Shown in pieces: positions 33,063 through 43,892 of a DNA stretch of 64,000 nucleotides. The DNA lies in contig LPNZ01007402.1 of the NCBI GenBank assembly GCA_001655205.1, forward strand, positions 1-64,000, written 5' to 3'. The position numbers were made by a program, and so were the translations under genes. Under the pieces are notes generated by a model, which saw nothing but the letters and a program-made list of their open reading frames with translations, made no database searches and was not told where the DNA came from. The stretch comes from Lenisia limosa (Eukaryota; Breviatea). Position 1 is the first letter of the stretch. Every line of letters begins with the position of its first letter.

Positions 33063-33875
33063 GTGTATGCTACCACGTTATTCCATTATTAGCCATAGTT
33101 ACGGATTATATTTTTGATAAACAGTGACCGGGATTAGTCTTAGTCGACAAAGCTCATTTCCTACAGAACAATCGGCCAAGACTTATCGCGCTGTATTATA
33201 CTTCACATTTATACTTTCTAATTATTCAGGTATTCAGGAGCAGTATCCAAAATGTTAGGTTAGGAATTTTTATTATGTGTTTTTTAGGGTTTTTTTTTAC
33301 GACGTTTATTTATTATGTTTTGTTGTTTGTATTTATATATCCATATGTTATCGAAGCTGTTCATGTGTACAAATAGAGAATTTGGTCTGAGCCTTCTGTG
33401 CCTTCTGTTAACATTTGGTTGCGCTTGGGCTCTCAGGCGCGCGAAGGAGGGATTTGGGGTACTTCAACGCACACAATGATCAAACAAAAACCCACGACAC
33501 AGCATCCAATTTGACAAGAAAAATGCGCTTTTGAATAAATTAGGCTTGAATGAAGTAGTAATACAAAAGTGCAATTGAAGTGTTGTCAGTTGTTTTCTCA
33601 TACCGCAATCATAGTGTGTTCTTAGCTGGTTCTTGCATGGGAGAGGCAAAAAAAAAAAAAGCAAGTGAAGCAAGCGGCACAAGGAGAAGTATTTACACAC
33701 TTAATTTGGACCAGGGCACATATTAGAGGATTATTTTTTTTGAAAAATCATCATATCGAACTGAACAACAGTAGGAAGTTAAAATAGTCACAGTTGAACG
33801 TTAGATCTTTAATAGCTGATATCAAATCTTTCTTTTTTTGCTTCATTAAAAACAGAGCTTCCTAATTCAGTTATA
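33063..33875. other. Intergenic spacer between the cyclase-FIST gene and pinin
   Basis: About 810 bp, the longest gene-free stretch in the window. It contains a family B copy at 33121-33196 and otherwise AT-rich sequence. No coding signal is supported. Confidence 0.5.
33121..33196. mobile_element. Family B inverted-repeat element, copy 3
   Basis: ACAGTGACCGGGATTAGTCT on the left and, inverted, CGGCCAAGACTTATCGCGCTGT on the right (arm positions about 33172-33193). It is more diverged than copy 2. Confidence 0.65.
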
Positions 33876-36120
33876 ATGGGTGAAGAACATGTTGAAGATC
33901 TTCCTTCATCTCCAATCAGGGAAGAAATCCCCGAGAAAGAAGTAAAACCTTCTCTGAAGAGGAGACTTGGAGACGAAGGCTGTCTTGAGCCCGAAGAGTC
34001 AAGTAAATCAACCGGTTTGGCTTGTTTTGGGGTATTCTATGTTTCATTGCAATGTTCCTCTAATCCCTTTATCTCGTGGTCACCACTCCTTGGACTTTCT
34101 AATGCCTGCAGAGGTTAGTTGGTGTTTGCAAATGAGATTAGAGTGGCAAGTACCGTCTTTTTTGTGAATTGCTTTCTCTCTCCTGCATCATCATCACACA
34201 ATAGTTCCAACGCAGAGGTGGACCTCCTCCAGGATCAGTAGCTGATCTTGCCATTCGTCTCAGGGTTACAAAGGCCAAACGCGCAAGATTGGAACGCTAT
34301 TTGGATATGTAGGGGGGATTGTTTTCTGGAAGGATTATTTTTTCGATTTGTCAAGCTATATTTCCCTTTTTCTTTGCATTTCTAATTGTGCCAGTGTGGA
34401 AAATGGCCCTGCCCCAAAGCCTGAAACGCCTAAGAAGCCCCTCATTAACTTACAGACTGAAGATCGTGTGGTTAGTGGGGAGTAGTGCTTTGTGTTCCTA
34501 CTTATTTTCAAGGAATGGCTAGGAATTTCAATGATATTTTACGGTGTAGATCAAGGAGCTCGGAACAAAAGAGAAGACTCGCGGACGCAGACTTTTCGGT
34601 GTCCTTCAGAACCATCTGTCTGGCTTCACCTCAAAGGCTATGGAGAAGAGAGCTGAGGTTTGTTTGCAAAATGTCCTCTGTACTGTTCATTCTAGTTAGT
34701 GGTGGTTGTTTTAATTGTTGCCAGGCTGCTAAGCAAAAGAGAGAAGAAACTGAGGCCCGTTTGAATAAGAAGTTCGAAGAGGAGAAGAACCTTTCGATTG
34801 AGGAGAAGGTAGGGGGTTCTTTTGACAAAATGGGAGATATTAGTACTTGGTAGTTGAGTAAGTCATTGATATGGGAATTTTGCGCTTTACTTTAATTCCA
34901 AAAAAATGAAGTTATTTCTCAAAAAAACCCTCTCGATTCTTACAGTATAGAAACGTGTGGTTCTCGAGCTTATTGAAGAGGAGAAGAAGCTGCAGGAGGA
35001 ATATGAGGAGCGCTCTGCCATTCGCAACACTGGAATCCTGGTGGGCTGAATTAACACTTTTCGTAAACTGAAACCTCTATTTGAGGGTTATAAAAGAACT
35101 TTTCATTGTGTTAAGTGTTGAAGATTACAAATTACTGACCATTTTCAGAAGAACAAATGGACAAAACACCACCTTCTTGTTGCGCATTCCATTGAAACTA
35201 AAACCGGGCCTGCAATCAGATGGATTCCCAAGAAGCACAATGACGTTAGTTTTGATGATTGAATTCGCTTATTTCATGACACTTTTAGGAATCTTTGCTC
35301 TTTGTGTTTTACTCTTATAGGAGACTCTTGATCTTCTTGAGGAGTCAAGAGAAGCTCAGTTGACCGTGAGATACGTGCCTGCTGAAGGGTGGGTTGTTAA
35401 TGTAGCCAATTTTGGTTAACAAATGTTACCTTCCCTTCTTTCCATAAAAAAAATAAATAACACTTACCTTCATATTGTCATTTTATTAAACCTCATATTG
35501 AGGCTCTGTTCAAAAATACCGAGTTTCTCAAAATGACCTTGAAAGCGATTCCTCCATTTTTTAAAGATCTACTTATAGTGCCTTTTACCAATGGACAGTT
35601 CTCTCTACATCCATCCCCCTTCTCACACACTCTTTCGTATTATTTTATTATCGCTCTAACTGTCCCCCCCCCCCCTATGCATAATAATATTATCATAGTC
35701 TAATATCTCTTATAGTCGTGATGGAGAGATGACAGCTTCAGCCAGACACCACCTTGTTTTATTTCTATCTCTACATAGTATATAATATGTTGTTTATGAC
35801 CCCCCCTCCTTGAGGGTCTTTACCTTCTGACCCCGAAGGGAGACTATCCCGGAGGAGTTCCGCACCATGTACGAAGTTCTTGAGGACCATGACGCCCCAA
35901 CCGTTGTGTCAAGCCATGAGGCTCCGGAAGCGCCCGTGGTGAGAGGGGATACGGTTGCCTCATCGATTCTTCTTTCATGCAAGTCAAGATGATAGCTTTG
36001 GAAGATTGAACTGTTTTATTTGGGGTTTTTTCAACACAGAGACTGGTTTATTGTTCACAAGTCCAGGAAGACGAACAGGACAACGTTGACCAGGATGGTG
36101 TGGAGAGTGCCGAGGATTAA
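33876..36120 (+). CDS. PNN: Pinin (SDK/memA domain)
   Basis: Nuclear protein linked to the exon junction complex and splicing. It starts MGEEHVEDLPSSPIREEIPE at 33876. Exons then give RRGGPPPGSVADLAIRLRVT, a Pro/Lys stretch, TRGRRLFGVLQNHLSGFTSK with AMEKRAE, AKQKREETEARLNKKFEEEK, LELIEEEKKLQEEYEERSAI, and KNKWTKHHLLVAHSIETKTG with IRWIPKKHND, then ETLDLLEESREAQL. The RRLFGxL..L..F......KR..AA.KR core, the long charged coiled coil and the I.TKT.P...W.P block follow pinin order. The last exons are acidic (TIPEEFRTMYEVLEDHD; EDEQDNVDQDGVESAED) and end at 36120. The usual C-terminal SR tail is absent. The intron at about 35400-35840 is long and contains a family D repeat. Confidence 0.85.
35690..35795 (+). 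mobile_element. Family D repeat, copy 2
   Basis: TAATATTATCATAGTCTAAT, then ATCTCTTATAGTCGTGATGG, CAGCTTCAGCCAGACACCAC and CTTGTTTTATTTCTATCTCT, ending in TATATAATATG. It matches the unit near 40240. Intronic in pinin. Confidence 0.65.
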
Positions 36121-36385
36121 GTGTGTTTCTTGTACAATAGAGCTGATGTTCCCCAATCCATTTTTGATTTAGCCCATCATAGAGCTCATGGGAATCTTCA
36201 ACAGCCCCCTGGCTTATAACCCTAGGTCTGAAGCGATCCAGATAACGAAATACTAGAACGGCAATTTCAGTTATTATTACTCTTTCAAGACATCAGAAAC
36301 GAATTGAATCAATAAAACTACTCAACCATGTCATTGAATTGAATGGAAACGCAACAGAAACGTAAGAAAACGTATCGAACATAGA

Positions 36386-38494
36386 TCAGCGACGAATGAT
36401 CTTGTTTCCTTCACGAATGAACGCCTTGCCCTTCTTGCTCTGACCCTCACGATCATGCCGACGCTTCACCTTCTTCTTCTTCGACAAGCCAACGTGGCGC
36501 AACTGTTTTTATGAGCAAAAAAATAATAAATAAAAGCAATCAGGAATTTGCATCTCACCGCATTCTCATATTTGTCAAATCGTCGCTTGTCCTTCTTCTT
36601 CTCATTTAGATACATATTTAGAGGAATGGCAGCACGCTTTCGGGGCTAGAAAGTTAGGATAATACGGACACATTGCAATAAAAAGACCCCACAAACAAGG
36701 AATCCCATTTCAATTTCTTTCTTCTCCATGAAGCGATGATACGCCTGATTTCTCTTCCTGTTCAACATTCCAGCTTCCTCCACGTCCTTTGCCAACTGTG
36801 TCATTTTGGCCTCTTCCTCTGAAGGCTTCTCTCGTCGGAACATGTTAACTGGTTCTACACAATCAATCATAGAATAGACTCAACTTAGCCTAAGAAAATA
36901 AAGATATCTAATAACTATGCACAAATCTGAAAGCGCACGAGGGTTTAAAAACAGCGACAAACAAAGCCCAGAACAGTTGATATCAGACTTAATAAATTCG
37001 GAGTTTTCAGCACCACATCCATCATTTTCAAATTACAGGTTAATAGTATGGAAGATGAAGAGGAATACTTTCAATTTGTTGAGACAAACCTTTCTTTCCT
37101 TCTTGCTGCTTTGAAACGTCATCAGACTGCCAAGAGTTATGTCATCTCTTGCGAAAAACTCAAGCTGCATTTTATCATATGTACTATATAAGGTCTTCAC
37201 TTCATACTCTATCAAGAGCTTCACTTCATATGTACTATATTGCATCAAGGGCTTCACTTCATATGTACTATATTGCATCAAGGGCATGTGATCTTCGGTT
37301 CAAAAAAAGACTGAATTTCTCGATAAATTCTCAAAAACTATCGATATTTAACCAGACTTTTTCGAACCGAAGTGAAGCCCTAATTGCATCATCATATTTG
37401 TATGCATGTTCATAATATGAATGTTATAACGCTTGATCACTATTTCCCCATATCCCTTACAAAGTACATAGAAAACGGGAAATGATATCATACCAAAAAC
37501 GATTTGAGATCCTTGAAAGATGGTTTGTTTTCAACTTCTTCCTCGTTGGAGTCCCCAGTTTTCACTGTTGGGTCTGTATCCTTCACACGCTCAACCTGAG
37601 AGATTGAGAGTTGGAAACTGAGTATATTGGTACCCTTGAAACAAGCCATTAATAAACGCAAAAGATACCTGAATTGGTGCGGATAACTGCTTTGACGGTT
37701 TTGACTCTATCTCTAATTTGGCATCACCAGAGAAGACTGCATCAAGATCAATAGATCCAACCTGCCCTTTCTTTCTCACCCGGGTATTTTCTTCTACTGC
37801 ATCTAAAATGGTGTGAAATTTTTTAAAAGAGAATGTGCATTTGATAAACAACTGTTGGTAATCCGACTGCTCTACTTAGTACATCTGTTAGATATATATA
37901 TATATGTACATATAGTATATCATCATATAATGTAATATTTGATTATTTTTCTTTTGGTACACTCTGACTATCATTACCAGACAAACCAACTCACCAGTCG
38001 CAGTAGTTTGCTCAAGCTTCTTCCTCTCCTTCCTTCTCTCCTTCTTGGCTTTCTTACGTTTCTGTAACAGTTCCTTCTGTTCCTTCTTAGTATGTACTTT
38101 GAGTTCTCCTTCATTAGAAAATTGGAGCTCCACCTCTTCCTTTTGTGTGAGTTTTATCCCATCACTTGTCATATTATACATTAATATGAAAAGCAAAAGC
38201 AAGATGTCAAACAGAACTTCCCTCCAACTCGTTTCTCTTCCTCTAAGGAATCTTCAAATTGTTGTCCTGGGTAGTGAAAAATGACTACAGAGGTTTTGAA
38301 GTCTTTTTCCAAACAAACCAAGAAGGTTGAGTTGATCAAGGGCAGAGAGTGACTCCTTCTGAACTGGCTGTTTCGGCGCAACAATCTAAGTTATTGTCAA
38401 AATTGAACTCTAAGAACGCTAGACAAACCTTAGAAGTGCCTTCTTTAGACTTCTTCCTTACCTTCAAGACCTTTTTTACAACCTTTTTAACCAT
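36386..38494 (-). CDS. Lysine-rich putative nucleolar protein
   Basis: Family not recognised. It starts MVKKVVKKVLK at 38494. Later exons: KEGTSK, then a stretch with QKEELEL-like charged sequence (KLTQKEEVELQFSNEGELKV; KRKKAKKERRKERKKLEQ) at about 38180-37995, RVRKKGQVGSIDLDAVFSGD (about 37780-37720), and VENKPSFKDLKSFL (about 37530). Then DDVSKQQEGKK, PVNMFRREKPSEEEAKMTQL, NRKRNQAYHRFMEKKEIEM, PRKRAAIPLNMYLNEKKKDK with RRFDKYENA, and the tail LRHVGLSKKKKVKRRHDREG..KAFIREGNKIIRR ending at 36386. Basic Lys/Arg clusters alternating with acidic segments are typical of ribosome-biogenesis proteins. The right and left halves could be separate genes, but splice phases join them. Confidence 0.5.
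37160..37285. repeat. Tandem ~36-bp repeat abutting a family A element
   Basis: Successive units of TCACTTCATATGTACTATAT and TGCATCAAGGGCT (earlier units shorter and diverged), leading directly into the family A copy at 37282. The unit boundary AGGGCTTCACTTC equals the family A terminus. Confidence 0.75.
37282..37380. mobile_element. Family A element
   Basis: The left arm GGGCATGTGATCTTCGGTTC is partly altered. The right arm, inverted, is the consensus GGGCTTCACTTCGGTTCGAA, followed by TA. Centre ACTATCGATATT. Intronic in the Lys-rich gene. Confidence 0.8.
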
Positions 38495-38886
38495 TATTCA
38501 ATAGAGTGCAAATAAAAAAGTATTTACTGAGTATTTATACACTTGCAAAGAGGCTCAAAAAAACCAAAACCACGCAATCAAGATTTATGGCCGCGTAGCA
38601 TTCACCAAAAACTAACAAGCGTACAAGCCTCGACTTTTAACTCACACACAACTTAATTCGAACTTAATAACAAATGGTAAAGAGAGTCGAGTAACTCTGC
38701 TTCTCTTTGGCTTCCCTTCTGAAACATGGGGTTGAATTGTTCCCCTCCAACGACTAAAAGCGACAATGACAGAAATGAAGAGTCTTTTGTTGATTGGTGG
38801 GTTGGTGGGTGGTACAAGCTGGTGGGGAATATACATACTCTTTTGTTATATGTTTTTGTTTTTGCCAATTGTTATTGCCACCCAGC
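38495..38886. promoter_or_regulatory. Divergent promoter spacer
   Basis: Lies between the starts of the Lys-rich gene (-) and the ARM/TPR gene (+). Short open frames occur but none resembles a protein. I see no defined motif. Confidence 0.3.
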
Positions 38887-41800
38887 ATGTCAGAAGAAGA
38901 TTTCTTCCGTGACATGTTTGCCAAACCAGCATCGTCAACTCCTCTTGGCAAAATGATGCTTAGTATTTCCAAGGTTGGCTTTTCATAGGGGTTGGTTTAA
39001 TTTGAAAGAAAAAAATTGATAATGAGTCATTTTTGGGATTATTCTTCTAGGAGGGATGGGACCAAAGTCCCCAATTCAAAAGGACAAAGGCCGCAATTCT
39101 TGACCTGGTTGGCAGTGCTAATTTGTTATATATTTATAATCTTACACAATAGGCATACTCTGATGGAAAGTCAGGTCTTGCTCAGTTTCTGCAATTTTGC
39201 AGTAAAGTTACAAAGACAACGTATGTTCACTGTCATTGTCATCAAATCTAGCCCCGAAGCAAGATATTTTAGCGTTCTTCATGACGAGTTAGCACAACTT
39301 GTGGTTTGAACTGTGAAATTGACTTTTATTTGTACATTGGGAATCAAATTGTCACTTTGCAGCTCATGGCTCTTATGCAACGCCACAACCCCAAATGGAA
39401 GGCTGTGGACCTGAACAAAAGAGCTCCTTTGATTGCCTTGCAGATTCTGAGTTCGGTAACAGGCGCTCCAGGTTGGTGCTTATTTTGTCATATTGAAGGG
39501 AGTTTAACCATTTAGAGTTTTTTCAGTCAATTCAAAGACGAGGAGGAGTTGAAATACTCACCGAGGTTTGATTCTTGTGTAACTTCTCACAATTCTTGGC
39601 AGGTATGTCTCTGTGAAAACCAGGTGGAAAGCCTCTACGCCTTCCCAGTGCTTGATCATCTAGTGGCTGAATTCTCAGTAATGTATGATTCCTGTTTGGT
39701 TGAAAAGAGCCTACTTCCTTTTTTATCTAGTTAGGACGTTAGCGTTTGGAGAAGATCTCATTGATCAGGCAGTTCAGGTGGCTTTTTCTCCTGAGGAGTT
39801 CTTGTACCCTTTTACTCAAGATCATGTAGGATTTGTTTTGCCACTTATTCTGCTTTTTGAATTTTATTATGTCGTCACCTTCTTTAGGATAATGTTCCTG
39901 ATGAGGTGACAAGTTTCATTGATTACCAATCTTATGGCGCGTTTGTGGGGAACTGTAAACTAATTAAAGGTGGTCGGTCATCTAATGAACACCTCCCAAA
40001 TATTGTTTGGCTCTCAGGATTATTTGTAATTCTTTGGCTGATACCCTCTAACCAAAGACAAAAAAAAATGATATTTTGAAATTCGTGTCTTCTTCAAAAA
40101 ATGGGAGAAAAACAGAGTAAAATAGTTTTTCTTTTGTTGGATTTATTGGACTTGTAATATAAACATTTCAAGTTTTATAATCATGTCATGCTGGGAAGGC
40201 ACGCAAGAAAGCTGTGTGCGCAGAGTTCTAGGGCACATAATTGGGTGAATTAATATTATATACGATAATCCAATATCTCTTATCAGCGTGATGGTGTGGA
40301 CGGCTCCGGCCAGATATCACCTTGTTTTTCTTCTCTATGATATTATATTGTATATGATATTGTATCAGAAAGTGTGACTCAAATATCATATCATACAAGT
40401 AATATTACGTCTATTCTTTACTGTTTAAATTTTTCAATGAACTTTTGTTAAAATGAGATACAAATTTAAGTTCCACTTGGAAAAGGCACTCATTATTATC
40501 CAGGGCAGCTGGAGTAGTTTACACTTGGAAAGAAATCACAGCTAAAGCTGGAAAATCAGCACAGAGTGTTCTTGTGAGATTGCTTTGTTCGGTGGGTATC
40601 TCTGATTATTTTTTAAAAATTTATTGTTGCTAGAAAACATTTTCTTCAAAAGCTTGCTTGACAATATTGGAATTTTTGTCTACCCATATGGAGGCTCTTC
40701 ACTTGGAGGTGAGCACCTATTTCATAAAAACGATCACATATGAGTAGTTTCTAATACATTTAGTTCCCTTGTACACCAGAGATCGTACCAGCATTATTGG
40801 CAGCTTTCTCCCATCTTGAAGACGGTATCTCTGACAGATTAGAGCGGCACTGTGTGCTACCAATGCTTGTGGAAGCTGCGGTTTTCGGTCGACTTGAGGA
40901 GCTATCAAGTCATTTACCAGTATGTTCATCTACACTCATTATTTTCGACTATTGTTGAGTGGGCTTACGTTTAGAGTAAGTACATTGCAATTAGTAGTAT
41001 TGAAGCGTCTTTGTGTCGCCTTGCTTACTCATGTGGGTAGTGTATGCTTATTACCAAGTCACATTCAGTATATTAACAATTCTAGCTCTCTACCCTGAAG
41101 TGTATCTTCGAGCGTTATTACCGTTTTGTCCCCATTCAGCTGCAGCCTCATTGGTAGTCACTAATGCACTTGAGAATAACGAAAAAGGTTGGAAAATGTT
41201 GGGTTTCATAATAATATTATTGTATGCAAAGAGATTGTGGTTGGTTTGCTTTTATAAGATATTTTTTAATAGTTTCAGTTGGTTCAATAAAGGAAATCAT
41301 GCGATACTTGCTTCATACAGAAGAAAACACAGACAATTTGAAAGCAGCAGAATTACGAACTTGTGCAAACGTAGGATTTCATACAGATGCTTTTCTTTTT
41401 TCTTAACAATCCGTATTTATAATGTGAATTCACTCAAAAGAAAAGCTTCACAGCAAAAGACCTCGAAAAGGCCATTTCCCTTTATCACGAAGCAATTCTC
41501 TTTGCTTCAAAAGACAATCAGGGTGTCATTTGGGCTAACCTTTCTCAAGCATACTTGGACATGTCTAACTTTCCCAAAGTGAGGCAGTTGTCAAACTGAT
41601 GGGTTTTTCAGCTAACTCAACATTAAATATGATCTGGTACCTCTTACAACACCAGGCTGCTGAATCTTCCATAGTTTCTTTGGGGTTCAATCTGAATGAA
41701 AAACTAAAGACAAAGGCCACCATAAGACTGAAAGTAGGTAATTATTAGAATATTCTCGCAGGAGGGATTTTTGGCCTTCCAAGACTATTATTTGACACTT

Positions 41801-42783
41801 TTTGAACTAAATTGTTTGTGTTTCATCTTTGTACATGTATTTTATATTTCTATTTTTTAGCACTGATCAATTTAATAGAAAGCGCTACTCTTTGGTAACC
41901 GACCATTGTTATTAAAATTTGCTTGTAAGCGAGGTAATATAATATGGTGCATGATATCAAGTTGCTTTTCTTATTGAAGTTATATTATATGATTGATGAA
42001 TTCTTCCTTTCATGCAATTATGCTTCTTTAGTCCCCAAGGATGAATCATTTGATGAGTACTTCCACAATCTTCGCGATTCTCGCTGTCTCGCAACTTATC
42101 GAAAGTGAGATCATTGATGTTTATCTACTTCCGTCATCTGTCTGCCATATACTCCCCCTGTCTTCTTTGGGTAAAATAGTGTACCGTTTTCTACCAACAA
42201 ACTAAAACCTGGGTTACCTTGTAACTTGAGGCACTTTGTAAGGTTGTTCGTTATTCAGTTTTCCACAGTAAAGTAGTTATCTCTGCAGGTTTGGAGCTCC
42301 CATCATATCTCAGGACAAGTTGAAATCTTCAGTTGACCTCATGGATGAATCTGACATCTTCCCAGGAACAGTAATGTCAGCGGGTTTCACGAGTGGCTTA
42401 GTTCTTTTTTCCTTGAACACCCTCTTTGTTTTACTCCTTAGAGATTCATTCAGCTCAACTGCATCAATGTTGAGTCTCTTGTATCAGGATGAATTTTTGG
42501 AAGATGGAGCTCATCAAAAGGATGCTCTTCAAAATGACATCTGCATGGCAGTGCCACTGTTTGGGGTGGCGGGGGTGGCGACTATCTTCTCCATACCTTT
42601 TCATTCTAAAGGGCTGTGCCCCAGATAATCAACCTTCTGGCATCCCTCAGAGCCCCATTACAGAGGACTCTGGAATTTGGCAGTAATTTTCTTCTGCTGA
42701 AATGCCCGCCGCCAGAAGATTACATGATGTCTTCATTATTGTTTCCAAAAACTGCCATTGATGATGAAGTGGCTGAGATGTGA
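38887..42783 (+). CDS. ARM/TPR helical-repeat protein
   Basis: Starts MSEEDFFRDMFAKPASSTPL at 38887. About fifteen exons follow. The first two thirds are alpha-solenoid: AAILDLV, LALMQRHNPKWKAVDLNKRA with PLIALQILSSVTGAPG, CENQVESLYAFPVLDHLVAE, GKSAQSVLVRLLCS, CLTILEFLSTHMEALHL, VPALLAAFSHLEDGISDRLE with LPMLVEAAVFGRLEEL, and LYPEVYLRALLPFCPHSAAA. A TPR pair follows at about 41440-41730: PRKAISLYHEAILFASKDNQ, GVIWANLSQAYLDMSNFPKA, AESSIVSLGFN, KTKATIRL. The C-terminus has FGAPIISQDKLKSSVDLMDE and FGSNFLLLKCPPPEDYMMSS. Probably a scaffold or chaperone cofactor; UNC45-like proteins combine TPR and ARM repeats but in the reverse order. No family claimed. Confidence 0.5.
40190..40400 (+). mobile_element. 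Family D repeat, longest copy
   Basis: Head CTGGGAAGGCACGCAAGAAA then GCTGTGTGCGCAGAG. Middle GTGAATTAATATTATATACG, ATCCAATATCTCTTATCAGC and GGTGTGGACGGCTCCGGCCA. Tail CACCTTGTTTTTCTTCTCTA then (GATATTATA)-like. Intronic in the ARM/TPR gene. It defines the family: the head recurs at 62633 and the middle at 11124 and 35690. Confidence 0.7.
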
Positions 42784-43034
42784 GGGATGAATTACCAAAG
42801 ACAACTCTTGTACTCTATTGGCTGAATATATGACATACGTTACATATTTATCAAATTGATATTAGTGCGATTAAATTATGTTTTTTTTTAGAAAAATGAC
42901 TTTTTTTTTTTGTGTAAATGTTCCAAAAACTAGTATTTTGGAAACTTTCAAATTTTTCTTGTCCCCAAATGGCTATGAGGTTCCCTCTTTGCCAAGCCCA
43001 CTCGACGCACCGTCAATGCGCAATACAAAGTCAT

Positions 43035-43292
43035 TTACGCACGCTTTTCTGCCGCTTTTTCGAGTTCATAGAGATGAGCAGCACTTAACGCAAAGATAAC
43101 TGAAGCGACAAGAAGAAGCTCAGTGAATTCTAATTCCTCATCATCGTGGTTGCCAGCTTCTTCAAGAACAGTAGAAAACTTAAAGAGACAAAGCCTAATT
43201 ATGAAATAATAAGATAATTTGCACAGCAGTGACAGTGTCTCTCCACCATCGTCTCCATAATAGTTAAACAAATCGAATGCCATGTCTTCCAT
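43035..43292 (-). CDS. Small acidic protein with C-terminal hydrophobic helix, 5' end uncertain
   Basis: Two exons read MEDMAFDLFNYYGDDGGETL then, after a 46-nt intron, FSTVLEEAGNHDDEELEFTE and LLLVASVIFALSAAHLYELE, ending KAAEKRA at 43035. That is about 70 residues with an acidic front and one candidate membrane helix. An upstream exon may exist: on the minus strand about 43740-43590 there is an open stretch with GTPIDSYRTVLIRRTKVGTL and YALAGARMRNTQG ending at a GTAGGG donor. A gap (43372-43573) separates the two. I recognise no family. It is convergent with the ARM/TPR gene. Confidence 0.4.
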   Translation of the reverse strand: MEDMAFDLFNYYGDDGGETLSLLCKLSYYFIIRLCLFKFSTVLEEAGNHDDEELEFTELLLVASVIFALSAAHLYELEKAAEKRA

Positions 43293-43371
43293 TGTGTTGG
43301 GGTAATTATCCTCTTTTTTTTGCAGAGAGGTCCGAAGGAAGGTACGGGACGAAAGTTTTGGTGTGCGCGAG

Positions 43372-43573
43372 NNNNNNNNNNNNNNNNNNNNNNNNNNNNN
43401 NNNNNNNNNNNNNNNNNNNNNNNNNNNNNNNNNNNNNNNNNNNNNNNNNNNNNNNNNNNNNNNNNNNNNNNNNNNNNNNNNNNNNNNNNNNNNNNNNNNN
43501 NNNNNNNNNNNNNNNNNNNNNNNNNNNNNNNNNNNNNNNNNNNNNNNNNNNNNNNNNNNNNNNNNNNNNNNNN
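43372..43573. other. Assembly gap
   Basis: Run of N upstream of the small acidic gene. It may hide a first exon. Confidence 0.95.
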
Positions 43574-43892
43574 ACCGTACCTCCCTACCTAAGCCCTTGG
43601 GTATTACGCATTCGTGCTCCAGCAAGTGCGTATTGCAGTTCTCCAAGTGTCCCTACTTTGGTTCTGCGGATTAATACAGTCCTATATGAATCTATAGGTG
43701 TTCCAATCAAACCATAAGAACGGGTGTGTGGGGGAGTAAAAACGAAGGAAATTTCGATGAAATATTGGCGTGAAGGTAATAATCTCAAACAATCATGAGC
43801 AACCAAAAGCTAAAACTAAACAAAAACCAGATGACAAAAAGAAGTTAAGAAATACATTAAAATTAGAAAAAGAAGTTAATTTACAAAAAGAT

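Noticed and set aside
38726-38988. Overlapping short frames before the ARM/TPR start
   Set aside because: They overlap in all directions in the promoter region. Only the frame starting at 38887 (MSEEDFFRDMF) continues into spliced exons.
41013-41582. 189-codon open frame on the plus strand
   Set aside because: Mixes a real exon (LYPEVYLRALLPFCPHSAAA) with introns read through in frame. The ARM/TPR exons in proper frames explain the region.
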